From contig CALWSR010000008.1 of assembly GCA_944384265.1 (NCBI GenBank), positions 28,021 through 92,020 of the forward strand: 64,000 bases of DNA, given 5' to 3'. A program made the translations under genes and the position numbers. The notes beneath the pieces are model-generated. The model saw nothing but the letters and a program-made list of their open reading frames with translations. It did no database searches and had not been told where the DNA came from. Origin of the DNA: an uncultured Clostridia bacterium (GTDB lineage: Bacteria; Bacillota; Clostridia; Lachnospirales; Anaerotignaceae). This document shows, one piece after another, positions 17,074 through 25,719 of the stretch (its first letter is position 1; the number at the start of each line of letters is the position of its first letter).

Positions 17074-17949
17074 ATGAAAATCAAAGAAATTATTGCTATG
17101 CCAAGACCGACACTTTCCTTTGAAATATTCCCACCCAAGCCGGGAGCTGATTTTGAACCGGTTTTAAAAGCTGCCGAGGCCATTGCAAAGCTGAAACCGG
17201 ATTTTATCAGCGTAACATATGGCGCAGGAGGAGGCACCAGCGTCAATACCGTAAAAATTGCATCCTTTATACAGCAGCTGGGTGTGACAGCACTGGCCCA
17301 CCTGACCTGTGCTTCCTCCACAAAAGAAGAAGTGGAAAATGTATTGCACCAAATTCAACAAAACGGCATTGAAAATGTACTGGCACTGCGGGGAGATATT
17401 CCGGAAGGAAGCAATTTTCCTCAGCCAAATCAATATCGTTATGCCAGTGAATTGGTAGAGCATATAAAAAAAAGCAGTGACCTTTGTGTGGGCGGTGCCT
17501 GTTATCCCGAAAGCCATACAGAATCCAAAAGCTGGACAGAGGATATTGCCAATCTTAAGAAAAAAACAGATATGGGCTGTGATTTTTTGACTACACAAAT
17601 GTTTTTTGACAACAATATATTATATAACTATTTATATCACATTCGGGAAGCAGGCATTACAACACCTATATTTGCAGGCATTATGCCTGTCACAAACGGA
17701 AAACAAATTGCAAGAATCTGCCAGCTTTCCGGCACCATACTCCCCCAGAGATTTCGGGCCATTGTAGATAAATTTGGAGACAAGCCTGAGGCTATGAAGC
17801 AGGCAGGCATTGCATATGCCACAGACCAAATCATTGATTTGATTGCAAACGGTGTAAAGGGAATCCATGTTTATTCCATGAACAAACCGGATATTGCAGA
17901 AAAAATTGCCCAAAACCTTTCTGAAATCATTCATATCAATCAGGAGTGA
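17074..17949 (+). CDS. metF: Methylenetetrahydrofolate reductase
   Basis: Reduces 5,10-methylene- to 5-methyl-tetrahydrofolate, the methyl donor for MetH. The 291-residue TIM barrel has SFEIFPPKPGADFE (catalytic Glu near residue 13), FISVTYGAGGG, AHLTCASSTKEEVENVL, NVLALRGDIPEG, and GCDFLTTQMFFDN. GGGGG lies before ATG 17074. It is followed four bases later by the methionine synthase activation domain and then MetH, a full methyl-transfer operon. Confidence 0.96.
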   Translation: MKIKEIIAMPRPTLSFEIFPPKPGADFEPVLKAAEAIAKLKPDFISVTYGAGGGTSVNTVKIASFIQQLGVTALAHLTCASSTKEEVENVLHQIQQNGIENVLALRGDIPEGSNFPQPNQYRYASELVEHIKKSSDLCVGGACYPESHTESKSWTEDIANLKKKTDMGCDFLTTQMFFDNNILYNYLYHIREAGITTPIFAGIMPVTNGKQIARICQLSGTILPQRFRAIVDKFGDKPEAMKQAGIAYATDQIIDLIANGVKGIHVYSMNKPDIAEKIAQNLSEIIHINQE

Positions 17950-17953
17950 TACT

Positions 17954-18607
17954 ATGCAATGGAAAGATGTTTCTCAAAAAGAGGTGCTTCGTTATTTAGG
18001 CTATGGCAGACAGGAGGCCGATGAGGCTGTAAAAAATCTGGTTTCAGAATGTATTGGTGAAATTTTAAATCAATGCCATTGCAAGCATGTTTATAAAAGA
18101 TTTCATTGTACCATAGAGCAGCATAGCATTATGTTTGAAAATGTTGTAATAGAAAGTAAAAATCTTTCTAAAAATCTGTCAGAATGTGAGCAAATGATAC
18201 TTTTTGCCGCTACATTGGGTCCACAGCCCGACATATTGCTCAAAAAATACAGCCGCTTGGACATGAGCAAGGCTGTTGTCATGCAGGCTGCTGCTGCTGC
18301 CATCATAGAAGAATATTGTGACCAATGTCAAAAGCAAATTGAAAAGGAATTGGAGCAGGAGCAGCTCTATTTGCGGCCTCGCTTCAGTCCCGGCTATGGA
18401 GATTTTCAGCTAAAGCATCAAAAAGATATGATATTGTTATTAGATTGTCCCAGAAAAATCGGATTGACATTAACAGACAGCCTGTTATTGGCTCCCTCCA
18501 AATCCGTAACGGCTGTAATGGGCATTTCCAAAAAAAATAAGCATTGTCATATAAAGGGCTGTGAAGCTTGTGAAAACAGAAATTGTACATTCAGAAGGGA
18601 TGGATAG
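17954..18607 (+). CDS. Free-standing vitamin B12-dependent methionine synthase activation domain
   Basis: Reactivation module of cobalamin-dependent methionine synthase: binds S-adenosylmethionine and promotes reductive methylation of oxidised cob(II)alamin. Here it is a separate 217-residue protein. The SAM-binding signature RPRFSPGYGD (near residue 137), followed by the LGLTLTDS-like IGLTLTDSLLLAPSKSVTAVMG, is as in the C-terminal MetH domain. The C-terminus is Cys-rich (HCHIKGCEACENRNC). GGAGTG sets the start at 17954; an upstream in-frame ATG lies inside metF. It sits directly before metH. Confidence 0.92.
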   Translation: MQWKDVSQKEVLRYLGYGRQEADEAVKNLVSECIGEILNQCHCKHVYKRFHCTIEQHSIMFENVVIESKNLSKNLSECEQMILFAATLGPQPDILLKKYSRLDMSKAVVMQAAAAAIIEEYCDQCQKQIEKELEQEQLYLRPRFSPGYGDFQLKHQKDMILLLDCPRKIGLTLTDSLLLAPSKSVTAVMGISKKNKHCHIKGCEACENRNCTFRRDG

Positions 18608-18610
18608 CAT

Positions 18611-20995
18611 TTGAGTATATTAGAACTTTTGGGAAAACGTATGATATTTTTTGATGGCGGTACCGGCACCCTTTTGCAGGAAAAGGGGCTGAAAGCAGGA
18701 GAGCTGCCGGAAATTTGGAACATAGAAAACAAACAAGCTTTAATAGAAATTCATAAAAACTATTTTGAAGCAGGCAGTGACATTGTGCTGACAAATACCT
18801 TTGGTGCAAATCGAATCAAGCTTCATGATATTCCTTACACCATAGAAGAAATCATCACTGCAGCTGTAAAAAATGCCAAAACCGCTTCAGAAGAAGCACA
18901 CTGTGAACAAAAGGGCTATGTGGCATTAGACATTGGTCCCACAGGAAAATTGCTGCAGCCCTTGGGAGATTTGTCATTTGAAGATGCTTACAGTGCTTTT
19001 CAAGAAATGGCTGTTGCAGGAGAAAAAGCCGGTGCCGACTGTATTGTCATTGAAACCATGAGCGATATTTATGAAGCCAAGGCGGCTGTATTAGCTGCCA
19101 AAGAAAATACAAAGCTGCCTGTATTTGTCACAATCGTATTTGATGAAAAAGGAAAGCTTTTGACAGGCAGTGACATTGCTTCTGCTGTAACCATATTGGA
19201 AGGATTGGGCGTGGATGCTTTGGGCATGAACTGTGGTCTTGGCCCCCATCAAATGCTTGCTTTGGCCGAGGAGGTTTTGCAAAACTGTTCCATTCCTGTG
19301 ATTATAAAACCCAATGCCGGTTTGCCCAGAAACGAAAACGGAAAAACAGTATTTGATGTATTGCCCAAAGAATTTGCACTGGCAATGGAAAAAATTGTGG
19401 ACAAAGGGGCATGGATGGTGGGAGGCTGCTGTGGCACTACCCCCGGACATATCAAAGCATTATATGAACAATGCAAAAACAAAAAGCCTTTGCCCATTGT
19501 ACCAAAAAATAAAACAATGATTGCCTCCTACACCCATGCTGTGGAAATAGGAAAAGCCCCTATTATCATAGGAGAGCGCATCAATCCTACGGGAAAAACC
19601 CGTTTTAAACAGGCATTGAGAGAAAAGGATTTGGATTATATTTTAAGGGAAGGATTTGCACAGCAGCAAAAAGGAGCTCATGTGCTGGATGTCAATGTGG
19701 GTCTGCCTGACATTGATGAAACAGAAATGCTTGTTCATGTTATGAAAGAGCTGCAAAGTGTCATTGACCTTCCTTTACAAATAGATACCTCCAATACTGA
19801 GGCAATGGAAAAAGCACTCCGCCTGTATAACGGAAAGGCCATGATAAACTCTGTCAATGGCAAACAGGAATCTATGCAGGCCATATTTCCCCTTGTCAAA
19901 AAATATGGCGGTGTGGTAGTGGGACTGACATTGGACGAAGAAGGCATACCTCCCACTGCCGAGGGAAGATTTTTGGTGGCCGAAAAAATTGTAAATACTG
20001 CTGAAAGCTATGGTATATTAAGAAAAGACATTGTAATAGATGTTTTGGCCATGACAATCAGCTCTGACCAGCAGTCTGCACTGGAAACATTAAAGGCATT
20101 GCAGCTGGTAAAGCAAAAGCTTCATGTCAAAACCATTTTGGGTGTATCCAATATTTCATTTGGTTTGCCTCAAAGAGAAACCATCACAGCCAATTTTTAT
20201 ACCATGGCAATGCAAAATGGTTTGGATGCAGGCATTATCAATCCCAATGCAGACAGTATGATGCGCTCCTATTATGCTTATAGAGCATTGGCAGGACTGG
20301 ATGAAAATTGTATGGATTATATACAGCACTATGGAGGACAATCTGAAACAACTGTTTCTGCTACAAGCAACTCTGACATCTCTCTTGGCACAGCCATAGA
20401 AAAAGGGCTGAAAGAAAGAGCAAAGCAAGCCGCAGAAGAAAAGCTGCAAAACACAGAGCCTCTTACAATCATAAACGAAGAATTGATTCCTGCACTGGAC
20501 CATGTGGGAAAAGGCTTTGAAAAGGGAAGTATATTTTTGCCTCAGCTTTTGATGAGTGCAGAAGCGGCAAAAGCGGCCTTTGAAGCCATCAAGGTTCACA
20601 TGGGAAAACAAGGCAGTGTGCAGACAAAAAAAGATAAAATCATACTTGCCACTGTAAAGGGAGATATCCATGACATTGGCAAAAACATTGTAAAAGTGCT
20701 TTTGGAAAATTATAGCTATGACGTAGTGGATTTGGGCAAAGATGTTCCTCCTGAAAGCATTGTGGAAACAGCACTTTCTCAAAATATCAATCTGGTGGGA
20801 TTAAGTGCTCTGATGACCACAACTGTGACCAGTATGGAGGAAACCATTCGGCAGCTAAAAAAACAAAAGCCGGATTGTAAAATTGTGGTGGGTGGTGCTG
20901 TGCTGACACAAGAATATGCCGATATGATTGGAGCTGACCACTATGCAAAGGACGCTATGGCAACGGTATATTATGCACAACAAATATTAGGATAA
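18611..20995 (+). CDS. metH: Cobalamin-dependent methionine synthase lacking the activation domain
   Basis: Transfers a methyl group from methyl-THF to homocysteine via cobalamin. Domains in order: homocysteine-binding barrel (about 1-285, zinc Cys in GMNCG and GGCCGTTPGH), pterin-binding barrel (about 310-560, IIGERINPTGKTRF), and B12 cap and Rossmann (about 585-790, with DIHDIGKNIV for the cobalt-binding His near 687). The C-terminal SAM activation domain of the usual roughly 1200-residue enzyme is absent and supplied by the preceding gene. The start is TTG at 18611 after AAGGGATGG, three bases past the previous stop. Confidence 0.95.
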   Translation: MSILELLGKRMIFFDGGTGTLLQEKGLKAGELPEIWNIENKQALIEIHKNYFEAGSDIVLTNTFGANRIKLHDIPYTIEEIITAAVKNAKTASEEAHCEQKGYVALDIGPTGKLLQPLGDLSFEDAYSAFQEMAVAGEKAGADCIVIETMSDIYEAKAAVLAAKENTKLPVFVTIVFDEKGKLLTGSDIASAVTILEGLGVDALGMNCGLGPHQMLALAEEVLQNCSIPVIIKPNAGLPRNENGKTVFDVLPKEFALAMEKIVDKGAWMVGGCCGTTPGHIKALYEQCKNKKPLPIVPKNKTMIASYTHAVEIGKAPIIIGERINPTGKTRFKQALREKDLDYILREGFAQQQKGAHVLDVNVGLPDIDETEMLVHVMKELQSVIDLPLQIDTSNTEAMEKALRLYNGKAMINSVNGKQESMQAIFPLVKKYGGVVVGLTLDEEGIPPTAEGRFLVAEKIVNTAESYGILRKDIVIDVLAMTISSDQQSALETLKALQLVKQKLHVKTILGVSNISFGLPQRETITANFYTMAMQNGLDAGIINPNADSMMRSYYAYRALAGLDENCMDYIQHYGGQSETTVSATSNSDISLGTAIEKGLKERAKQAAEEKLQNTEPLTIINEELIPALDHVGKGFEKGSIFLPQLLMSAEAAKAAFEAIKVHMGKQGSVQTKKDKIILATVKGDIHDIGKNIVKVLLENYSYDVVDLGKDVPPESIVETALSQNINLVGLSALMTTTVTSMEETIRQLKKQKPDCKIVVGGAVLTQEYADMIGADHYAKDAMATVYYAQQILG

Positions 20996-21276
20996 AATGA
21001 AAGCTTCAAAATCATTTCATCTCTATTATAAAATAAATAAAAAGCCAATATCCTAAAAAATGGATACTGGCTTTTTATTTCTCCCTTTGTATACTCTATT
21101 GTCTTAATAGAATGAGAATCAATATAATCTATTTCTCCTTTGCCATAGCCTATATAATAGGGTTTAAAATAGAAAACATTTTTTATTTCATTTAGCTGCT
21201 TGGCAATGTACTCCTTTTTTTGGTTGCTTTCTTTTAAACCAAGCCTTCGTAAATTTTGAAATTTTATACAATACAT
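20971..21276 (-). CDS. Doubtful ORF, possible gene remnant
   Basis: A 101-codon ORF whose first 65 residues look protein-like (IAKQLNEIKNVFYFKPYYIG, YGKGEIDYIDSHSIKTIEYT). The rest reads through the metH terminator and into the metH 3' end. There is no ribosome site at the ATG. It may be the tail of a decayed gene, with the 21264-21467 ORF as another piece. Family not recognised. Confidence 0.2.
   Translation of the reverse strand: MYCIKFQNLRRLGLKESNQKKEYIAKQLNEIKNVFYFKPYYIGYGKGEIDYIDSHSIKTIEYTKGEIKSQYPFFRILAFYLFYNRDEMILKLSFYPNICCA
21035..21080. terminator. Bidirectional terminator after metH
   Basis: AAATAAAAAGCCA.TATCC (from 21035) pairs with GGATA.TGGCTTTTTATTT (to 21080). The stem is GC-capped with T-runs on both strands, 40 bases after the metH stop. 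Confidence 0.85.
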
Positions 21277-21537
21277 TTTTCATATTGACTCAGCACATTC
21301 CAAAAAAAAGCATAATGGAATATTTCCAAATTTTTAAGCATTTGGAAATATTTAAAATGTTTTTCCTTTTTTCTAAAAAAACAATATGGATGCACCATAT
21401 ATCTCATATTTATCACATCATTTTTCATGCTCACCAAACACATATCATATATTTCATTTTTACACATTTTCTGTTTTATGATTTTTCATAAATGGATATA
21501 AACTAAATTTTGGCATAAAATATATTTCCTGATATAT

Positions 21538-22314
21538 TTATAAAAAACATTCCATTGCCCTTTTCAATGCTTTATCAAAAAACAAAAAATCATGATTGCC
21601 TTGCCAATATTCATATGTTACATCAAATGAAAGCTCATTTAATTTTTTATAAAAAAAAGTATTTTCGTTATAAAAACTATCTTCTGTTCCACACGCCATA
21701 TAAATTTTAGGTGTTTGTTTTTTATTTTTACAAATTTTTGCCAGCTCCAGCAGCTCATGCTCTGGCTTCCACTGCAAATCCTCCCCTAATATGGCTTGAA
21801 AATCCACATAAAGCTGTTTTCCATATCGCTTTACAAATTCCTCATTGAGTCCATATTTTTTTTGTTCCTCTAAGGCTTTTTTTAAAAAAAGACAGCCGGA
21901 GGAAAACGCCGCACACTTTCCATATTGCTCCGGCTTTGAAAATGCAGCCTTCAATGCTCCATATCCTCCCATAGAGACACCTGCAATGGCAGTATCCTCT
22001 CTTTTGGCAGAAATTTGAAATATGCTTTTACAAATTTGGGGCAATTCCTCTGTAATATAAGTAAAATAAGAAAAGCCATATTTCATATCTGTATAAAAGC
22101 TTCTTGCCACTTCCGGCATAATAAATATGGTATTTCCATTTTTAGCATAAAAGGGCAGCATAGAATGGTTTACCCATTTTTCATGATTGCCTCCAATGCC
22201 ATGAAGCAAATAAACCACATTATATTTTTGAGGCAGTATTATATGGGGTGTTACAATTGATATTCCTGTTTCCATTTGTAATATATTTGAAAATACAGTT
22301 CCCTTTAAAATCAT
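21538..22314 (-). CDS. Esterase of the alpha/beta-hydrolase fold (EstA/esterase D-like)
   Basis: Putative carboxylesterase, 258 residues, cytosolic (no signal peptide). It has VVYLLHGIGGNHEKW for the oxyanion region (near residue 35), the nucleophile elbow GVSMGGYGALKAA (Ser near 118), a likely acid Asp in YMACGTEDSFY, and the catalytic His in YWQGNHDFLFFD near the C-terminus. The triad is complete. The start at 22314 has GAAGGGGA; the longer ORF start lies in the parS-like palindrome. It resembles tributyrin-type esterases; the natural substrate is unknown. Confidence 0.85.
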   Translation of the reverse strand: MILKGTVFSNILQMETGISIVTPHIILPQKYNVVYLLHGIGGNHEKWVNHSMLPFYAKNGNTIFIMPEVARSFYTDMKYGFSYFTYITEELPQICKSIFQISAKREDTAIAGVSMGGYGALKAAFSKPEQYGKCAAFSSGCLFLKKALEEQKKYGLNEEFVKRYGKQLYVDFQAILGEDLQWKPEHELLELAKICKNKKQTPKIYMACGTEDSFYNENTFFYKKLNELSFDVTYEYWQGNHDFLFFDKALKRAMECFL

Positions 22315-22336
22315 AAGTCCCCTTCTTTCTCTATAT

Positions 22337-22352
22337 TGTTTCATGTGAAACA
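22337..22352. promoter_or_regulatory. parS-like site
   Basis: TGTTTCATGTGAAACA differs by one base from the Firmicute parS consensus TGTTNCACGTGAAACA and is nearly palindromic. It lies 1.3 kb from parB, beside a DnaA-box cluster. Confidence 0.75.
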
Positions 22353-22368
22353 TAATTGGTTTTATATA

Positions 22369-22497
22369 TTATCCACAATTTATCCACAGAACTATTCTTT
22401 TTTATCTGTTTACAGAAAGCCTATTATTTCAACATTTTTGACGATTTTATGGCATATTTTTATTTTTTGCACATAAGATATCAACAATTTATCCACA
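22369..22497 (+). promoter_or_regulatory. Three perfect DnaA boxes away from oriC
   Basis: TTATCCACA occurs at 22369-22377, 22380-22388 and 22489-22497, all in one orientation, in the AT-rich gap between the esterase and the DUF4446 gene. This is about 16 kb from the dnaA region. Possible roles are DnaA titration or regulation of the flanking genes. Confidence 0.75.
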
Positions 22498-22563
22498 GAT
22501 ATTTTTTGTTTTTTCACACCATCGATTTCATAGATATTTTTTACTGTTTTTCATCATAATATG

Positions 22564-22607
22564 AAAAAAATATTGCTGTAAAAATAAATATTCACAGCAA
22601 TATTTTT
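22564..22607 (-). terminator. Terminator of the parA-parB-DUF4446 operon
   Basis: AAAAATATTGCTGT (ends 22579) pairs with ACAGCAATATTTTT (from 22594). The T-run on the minus strand follows the DUF4446 stop at 22614. Confidence 0.8.
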
Positions 22608-22613
22608 ATATTT

Positions 22614-23807
22614 TTATTTTTTATGCTTCTTTTCTTCTGTGGTGCTTTCTTCTTTCATTGCAGTATAAATCACTTCTTTTTCTGCCGCATTTTCAATGGC
22701 CTTTTTTACAACAGTTTGTATTTCTTGCTCTACGGATATTTTTTCTTCTATTTTCTGAGGCTGCTTTTGATTGAATTCCTTTTGTTTTTGTTCTGTTTTT
22801 TGAGCAATCTGTTCTATAATATTTTCCACAGAATCAGAAATGGCATTGATACGCTCCTGCCCTTCCTCATGAGAATCATCCTGTGAAAGCTGCTCTATTT
22901 GCGTAATGATTTTAATTTTTTCTGTTTGAAAGGGTTCCGGTCTATGATATTTTTTGACTCTGCCTTCTTCTGCATTTTTCTCTGTCAAAAGCAATACCTG
23001 CTCTTCTAAACGGCGTACTTTTTCTGCGGTGTCATACTGATGTATGGTTTCTTTTACCAGCTCTTTTACCGTTTCTTTGATATTTTCCATTTCCACTTGA
23101 TTTTTGATTATCACTGTATTTTCAGAAATTTGCTGTGCAATTTCTTCCTCTGCCATAATAGAAGCACTTTCGTCTGTTGTAACATCTCCTATCATTTCTA
23201 TTTTTTCCTGTTTTGCCGGCTCTGTTTCAAACAATGGTTTATCCTTTCGTTTAAACAGCTTTTTCGGCTTCACTTTTACCACTTTTTCTGCTTTTTGTTT
23301 GTGGGCAGTTTCCTGTGCTAATTTCACTGCCTGTATCTCCTCTGTGGAAAGAACATAGGTACTGACACCCATTTCAATAGGCTTTGCATATGTAAAAGAG
23401 CCTGTTCTGCTGTGGATGCCATTTAGCACCACACCATTATCCTTGGCATCCAACAATGCCAATGCAAAACAAAGATTCCCCCCCATTTCATCAAAGGGAT
23501 TGTAGCGAATCAGTCCCACCTTTTGTATGTTCTCAGAAGCAGTGGCATCAATATCCGTCACCATGTCCAACAGCTTGTCATATTTCTTTTCAATAGATTT
23601 TACTGTTTCAAAATAATCATTTATTTTCATTTCCAAATTATGGTCAGGTCGGCGGCTTGTACCCATAAAAATATCATATCGTTTTCTTTCTCTGCCTATT
23701 TTTAAAAATAATATGATACATAATAGAAAAAGCAATATGACAGCCACTACCAAACCGGCCAATATAAAAGGCAAATAAATCTGTATGATAGTATTTACTG
23801 TTTCCAC
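22614..23807 (-). CDS. DUF4446 protein with a long charged C-terminal extension
   Basis: Unknown function; DUF4446 genes commonly follow parB in Clostridia. One N-terminal membrane segment (about residues 8-32) is followed by the DUF4446 domain, with VGLIRYNPFDEMGGNLCFALALLD and GVVLNGIHSRTGSFTYAKPI (about 95-150, quoted in parts). After residue about 170 comes a roughly 225-residue Glu/Lys/Gln-rich tail with predicted coiled coil (EETVKELVKE, VRRLEEQVLLLTEK), much longer than the usual roughly 165-residue protein. Start GTG 23807 is spaced from GAGGTG; GTG 23816 overlaps that site. Confidence 0.8.
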   Translation of the reverse strand: METVNTIIQIYLPFILAGLVVAVILLFLLCIILFLKIGRERKRYDIFMGTSRRPDHNLEMKINDYFETVKSIEKKYDKLLDMVTDIDATASENIQKVGLIRYNPFDEMGGNLCFALALLDAKDNGVVLNGIHSRTGSFTYAKPIEMGVSTYVLSTEEIQAVKLAQETAHKQKAEKVVKVKPKKLFKRKDKPLFETEPAKQEKIEMIGDVTTDESASIMAEEEIAQQISENTVIIKNQVEMENIKETVKELVKETIHQYDTAEKVRRLEEQVLLLTEKNAEEGRVKKYHRPEPFQTEKIKIITQIEQLSQDDSHEEGQERINAISDSVENIIEQIAQKTEQKQKEFNQKQPQKIEEKISVEQEIQTVVKKAIENAAEKEVIYTAMKEESTTEEKKHKK

Positions 23808-23820
23808 ACACCACACCTCA

Positions 23821-24717
23821 TTATCTTTCTATTCCTTTAAACATGCCTAATATTCTGTCTAAATCATCATCGGAATAGTATTCGATTTCAATTTTTCCTT
23901 TGTTTTTTTGACTGCTTACTTTCACCTTTGTGGCAAAAAGACTTTTTAAATCGTTTTCAATAGAGCGATAGGCAGTTGTATTAAATTGTACTTTTTGCTC
24001 CTCTTTATTTTCTTTTGGCTGCTTTTTTTCTTCCTGCATTTTTTTTACAATATTTTCAACCATTCTCACACTTAGTCCTTCTTCAATGATTTTTTCAGCC
24101 AATTCAAATTGTATTTCTCCGTCTGTAATGGGCAGCAGTGTTCTGGCATGGCCTCCTGAAAGCTTGTTCTCTCTTACAAAATTAATGACACGGCTGTCCA
24201 AATTTAACAAACGCATGGAGTTTGTCACAGCAGAACGGCTCTTCCCCACCTTTTTTGCAATTTCCTCCTGGCTTAGCTGAAACTCTGTCTGCAATTTATG
24301 AAAGCTTTCTGCTTCTTCAATGGGATTTAAGTCCTTTCTTTGCAAATTTTCTACCAATGCCACTTCAAATGCCGCCATTTTATCCAAATCCTTTATAATT
24401 GCAGGCAGCTTTGTAAGCCCTGCTATTTTTGCAGCACGGAATCTTCTTTCCCCTGCAATCAATTCATAATAATCCTCTACCTTTTTCACCACAATGGGCT
24501 GTATCACACCATAGTTTTTTAAAGATTCTGCCAGCTCCAAAAGGCTTTCTTCATCAAAATATCTTCTGGGCTGATTTCTGTTTGGTTCAATTTTATTGAT
24601 GTCAATTTCCAATATCCCCTCCCCTTCCCTCTGTTCAGAGGAATAATCCATTATTTTTGTGTTGATGAGAGCTTCCAGCCCTTTTCCTTTAGAGCCAAGA
24701 CCTTTTTTTAATGCCAT
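23821..24717 (-). CDS. parB: Chromosome-partitioning protein ParB (Spo0J)
   Basis: CTP-dependent clamp that loads at parS and spreads to organise the origin. The 298-residue protein has IEPNRNQPRRYFDEESL (near 45), the CTP-binding GERRFRAAKIAG (box II, near 91), ENLQRKDLNPIEEA (box III), an HTH (ISQEEIAKKVGKSRSAVTNSMRLL; about 145-175, read in parts), and a C-terminal dimerisation domain. It directly abuts parA (stop to start within a base) and is followed by DUF4446. Confidence 0.95.
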   Translation of the reverse strand: MALKKGLGSKGKGLEALINTKIMDYSSEQREGEGILEIDINKIEPNRNQPRRYFDEESLLELAESLKNYGVIQPIVVKKVEDYYELIAGERRFRAAKIAGLTKLPAIIKDLDKMAAFEVALVENLQRKDLNPIEEAESFHKLQTEFQLSQEEIAKKVGKSRSAVTNSMRLLNLDSRVINFVRENKLSGGHARTLLPITDGEIQFELAEKIIEEGLSVRMVENIVKKMQEEKKQPKENKEEQKVQFNTTAYRSIENDLKSLFATKVKVSSQKNKGKIEIEYYSDDDLDRILGMFKGIER

Positions 24718-25491
24718 TTACCCCCACTCCTTTTCTATCACTTCTTCTGCCAGTAATTCATAACTTTCTGCACCCTTTGATTTTGGGTCATACAAATGAA
24801 TGGGAAGACCATGACTTGGTGATTCTCCCAAACGGACATTTCTTGGAATAATGGTGCGATATACATTTTCGCCCAAGCTCTTTTTTACTTCCTCTACTAC
24901 CTGCAATGATAAATTGGTTCTGGCATCAAACATAGTAAACACAATGCCTTCCAATTCTAAATTTCTGTTTAAGCCTTTTTTGACAAGATTGATGGTATGT
25001 AATAATTGCTCCAAGCCCTCCAGCGCAAAATATTCACATTGTATTGGCACAAGTACTGTATCAGAAGCAGTCAACGCATTGATGGTAATGACATTTAAAG
25101 AAGGGGGACAATCTATAATAATAAAATCATAATTCTGTTTTATTTTTTCCACTTCTTTTTTTAATATAAATTCCCTGTCTTCCTTTCCAATCAGTTCAAT
25201 TTCTGCACCTGTCAGGCTGATGTTGGCAGGCACCACCTCCAAGCCGTCTACACAAGTAGGCAGCTTCACATCGGACAATGTACATTCTCCCAACATCACA
25301 TTGTAAATGGTCATTTCCATTTCATCTTTTTCCAATCCAAGTCCGCTTGTGGTATTTCCCTGCTGGTCTGCATCAATAGCCAATACCTTTTTTCCCATGG
25401 CCGCCAAACAAGCAGATAAATTGATGGCTGTGGTTGTTTTTCCCACACCACCTTTTTGATTTGTAATGGCTATAATCCTTACTTTACCCAT
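24718..25491 (-). CDS. parA: Chromosome-partitioning ATPase ParA (Soj)
   Basis: Deviant Walker-type ATPase that binds DNA, acts with ParB in origin segregation, and in Bacillus regulates DnaA. The 257-residue protein has AITNQKGGVGKTTTAINLSA (deviant Walker A, residues 7-26), IDADQQGNTTSGLG (Walker A'), and FIIIDCPPSLNVIT (Walker B near 118). Three parS-like palindromes lie just upstream (25595-25674), as expected for a parAB locus. Confidence 0.96.
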   Translation of the reverse strand: MGKVRIIAITNQKGGVGKTTTAINLSACLAAMGKKVLAIDADQQGNTTSGLGLEKDEMEMTIYNVMLGECTLSDVKLPTCVDGLEVVPANISLTGAEIELIGKEDREFILKKEVEKIKQNYDFIIIDCPPSLNVITINALTASDTVLVPIQCEYFALEGLEQLLHTINLVKKGLNRNLELEGIVFTMFDARTNLSLQVVEEVKKSLGENVYRTIIPRNVRLGESPSHGLPIHLYDPKSKGAESYELLAEEVIEKEWG

Positions 25492-25594
25492 ATATCGCCA
25501 CTCCTAACTAAATCACAACTATTTTTCATAAAAAAAGAGGCCCTTTGCCTTTCTCTATTTTTATTATACATAGAAAACAAAAGAATTGCAATAA

Positions 25595-25674
25595 TGTTTC
25601 ATGTGAAACAGAAAAATAAAACAGCAGTGATATGGTTTCACATGAAACATATTTTTTATGTTCCACGTGGAACC
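25595..25674. promoter_or_regulatory. Cluster of three parS-like sites upstream of parA
   Basis: TGTTTCATGTGAAACA (25595-25610), GGTTTCACATGAAACA (25634-25649; the same site inverted), and TGTTCCACGTGGAACC (25659-25674, with a perfect 14-bp palindrome core). All fit the parS pattern bound by ParB/Spo0J. With the site at 22337 they bracket the par operon. Confidence 0.88.
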
Positions 25675-25676
25675 AT

Positions 25677-25719
25677 AAAAAAGACGCCTTTTCTATGTGA
25701 AAAAAGACGTCTTTTTTTT
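25677..25719 (-). terminator. Terminator of the lipid kinase gene
   Basis: AAAAAAGACGCCTTTT (25677-25692) faces AAAAAAGACGTCTTTT (25700-25715), a 16-bp stem with one mismatch, and T-runs on both sides. It overlaps the kinase stop at 25718 and separates it from the parS cluster. Confidence 0.8.

Noticed and set aside
21264..21467. A 67-codon minus-strand ORF near the esterase
   Set aside because: No ribosome site, AT-rich junk composition, and no continuity with the neighbouring doubtful ORF.
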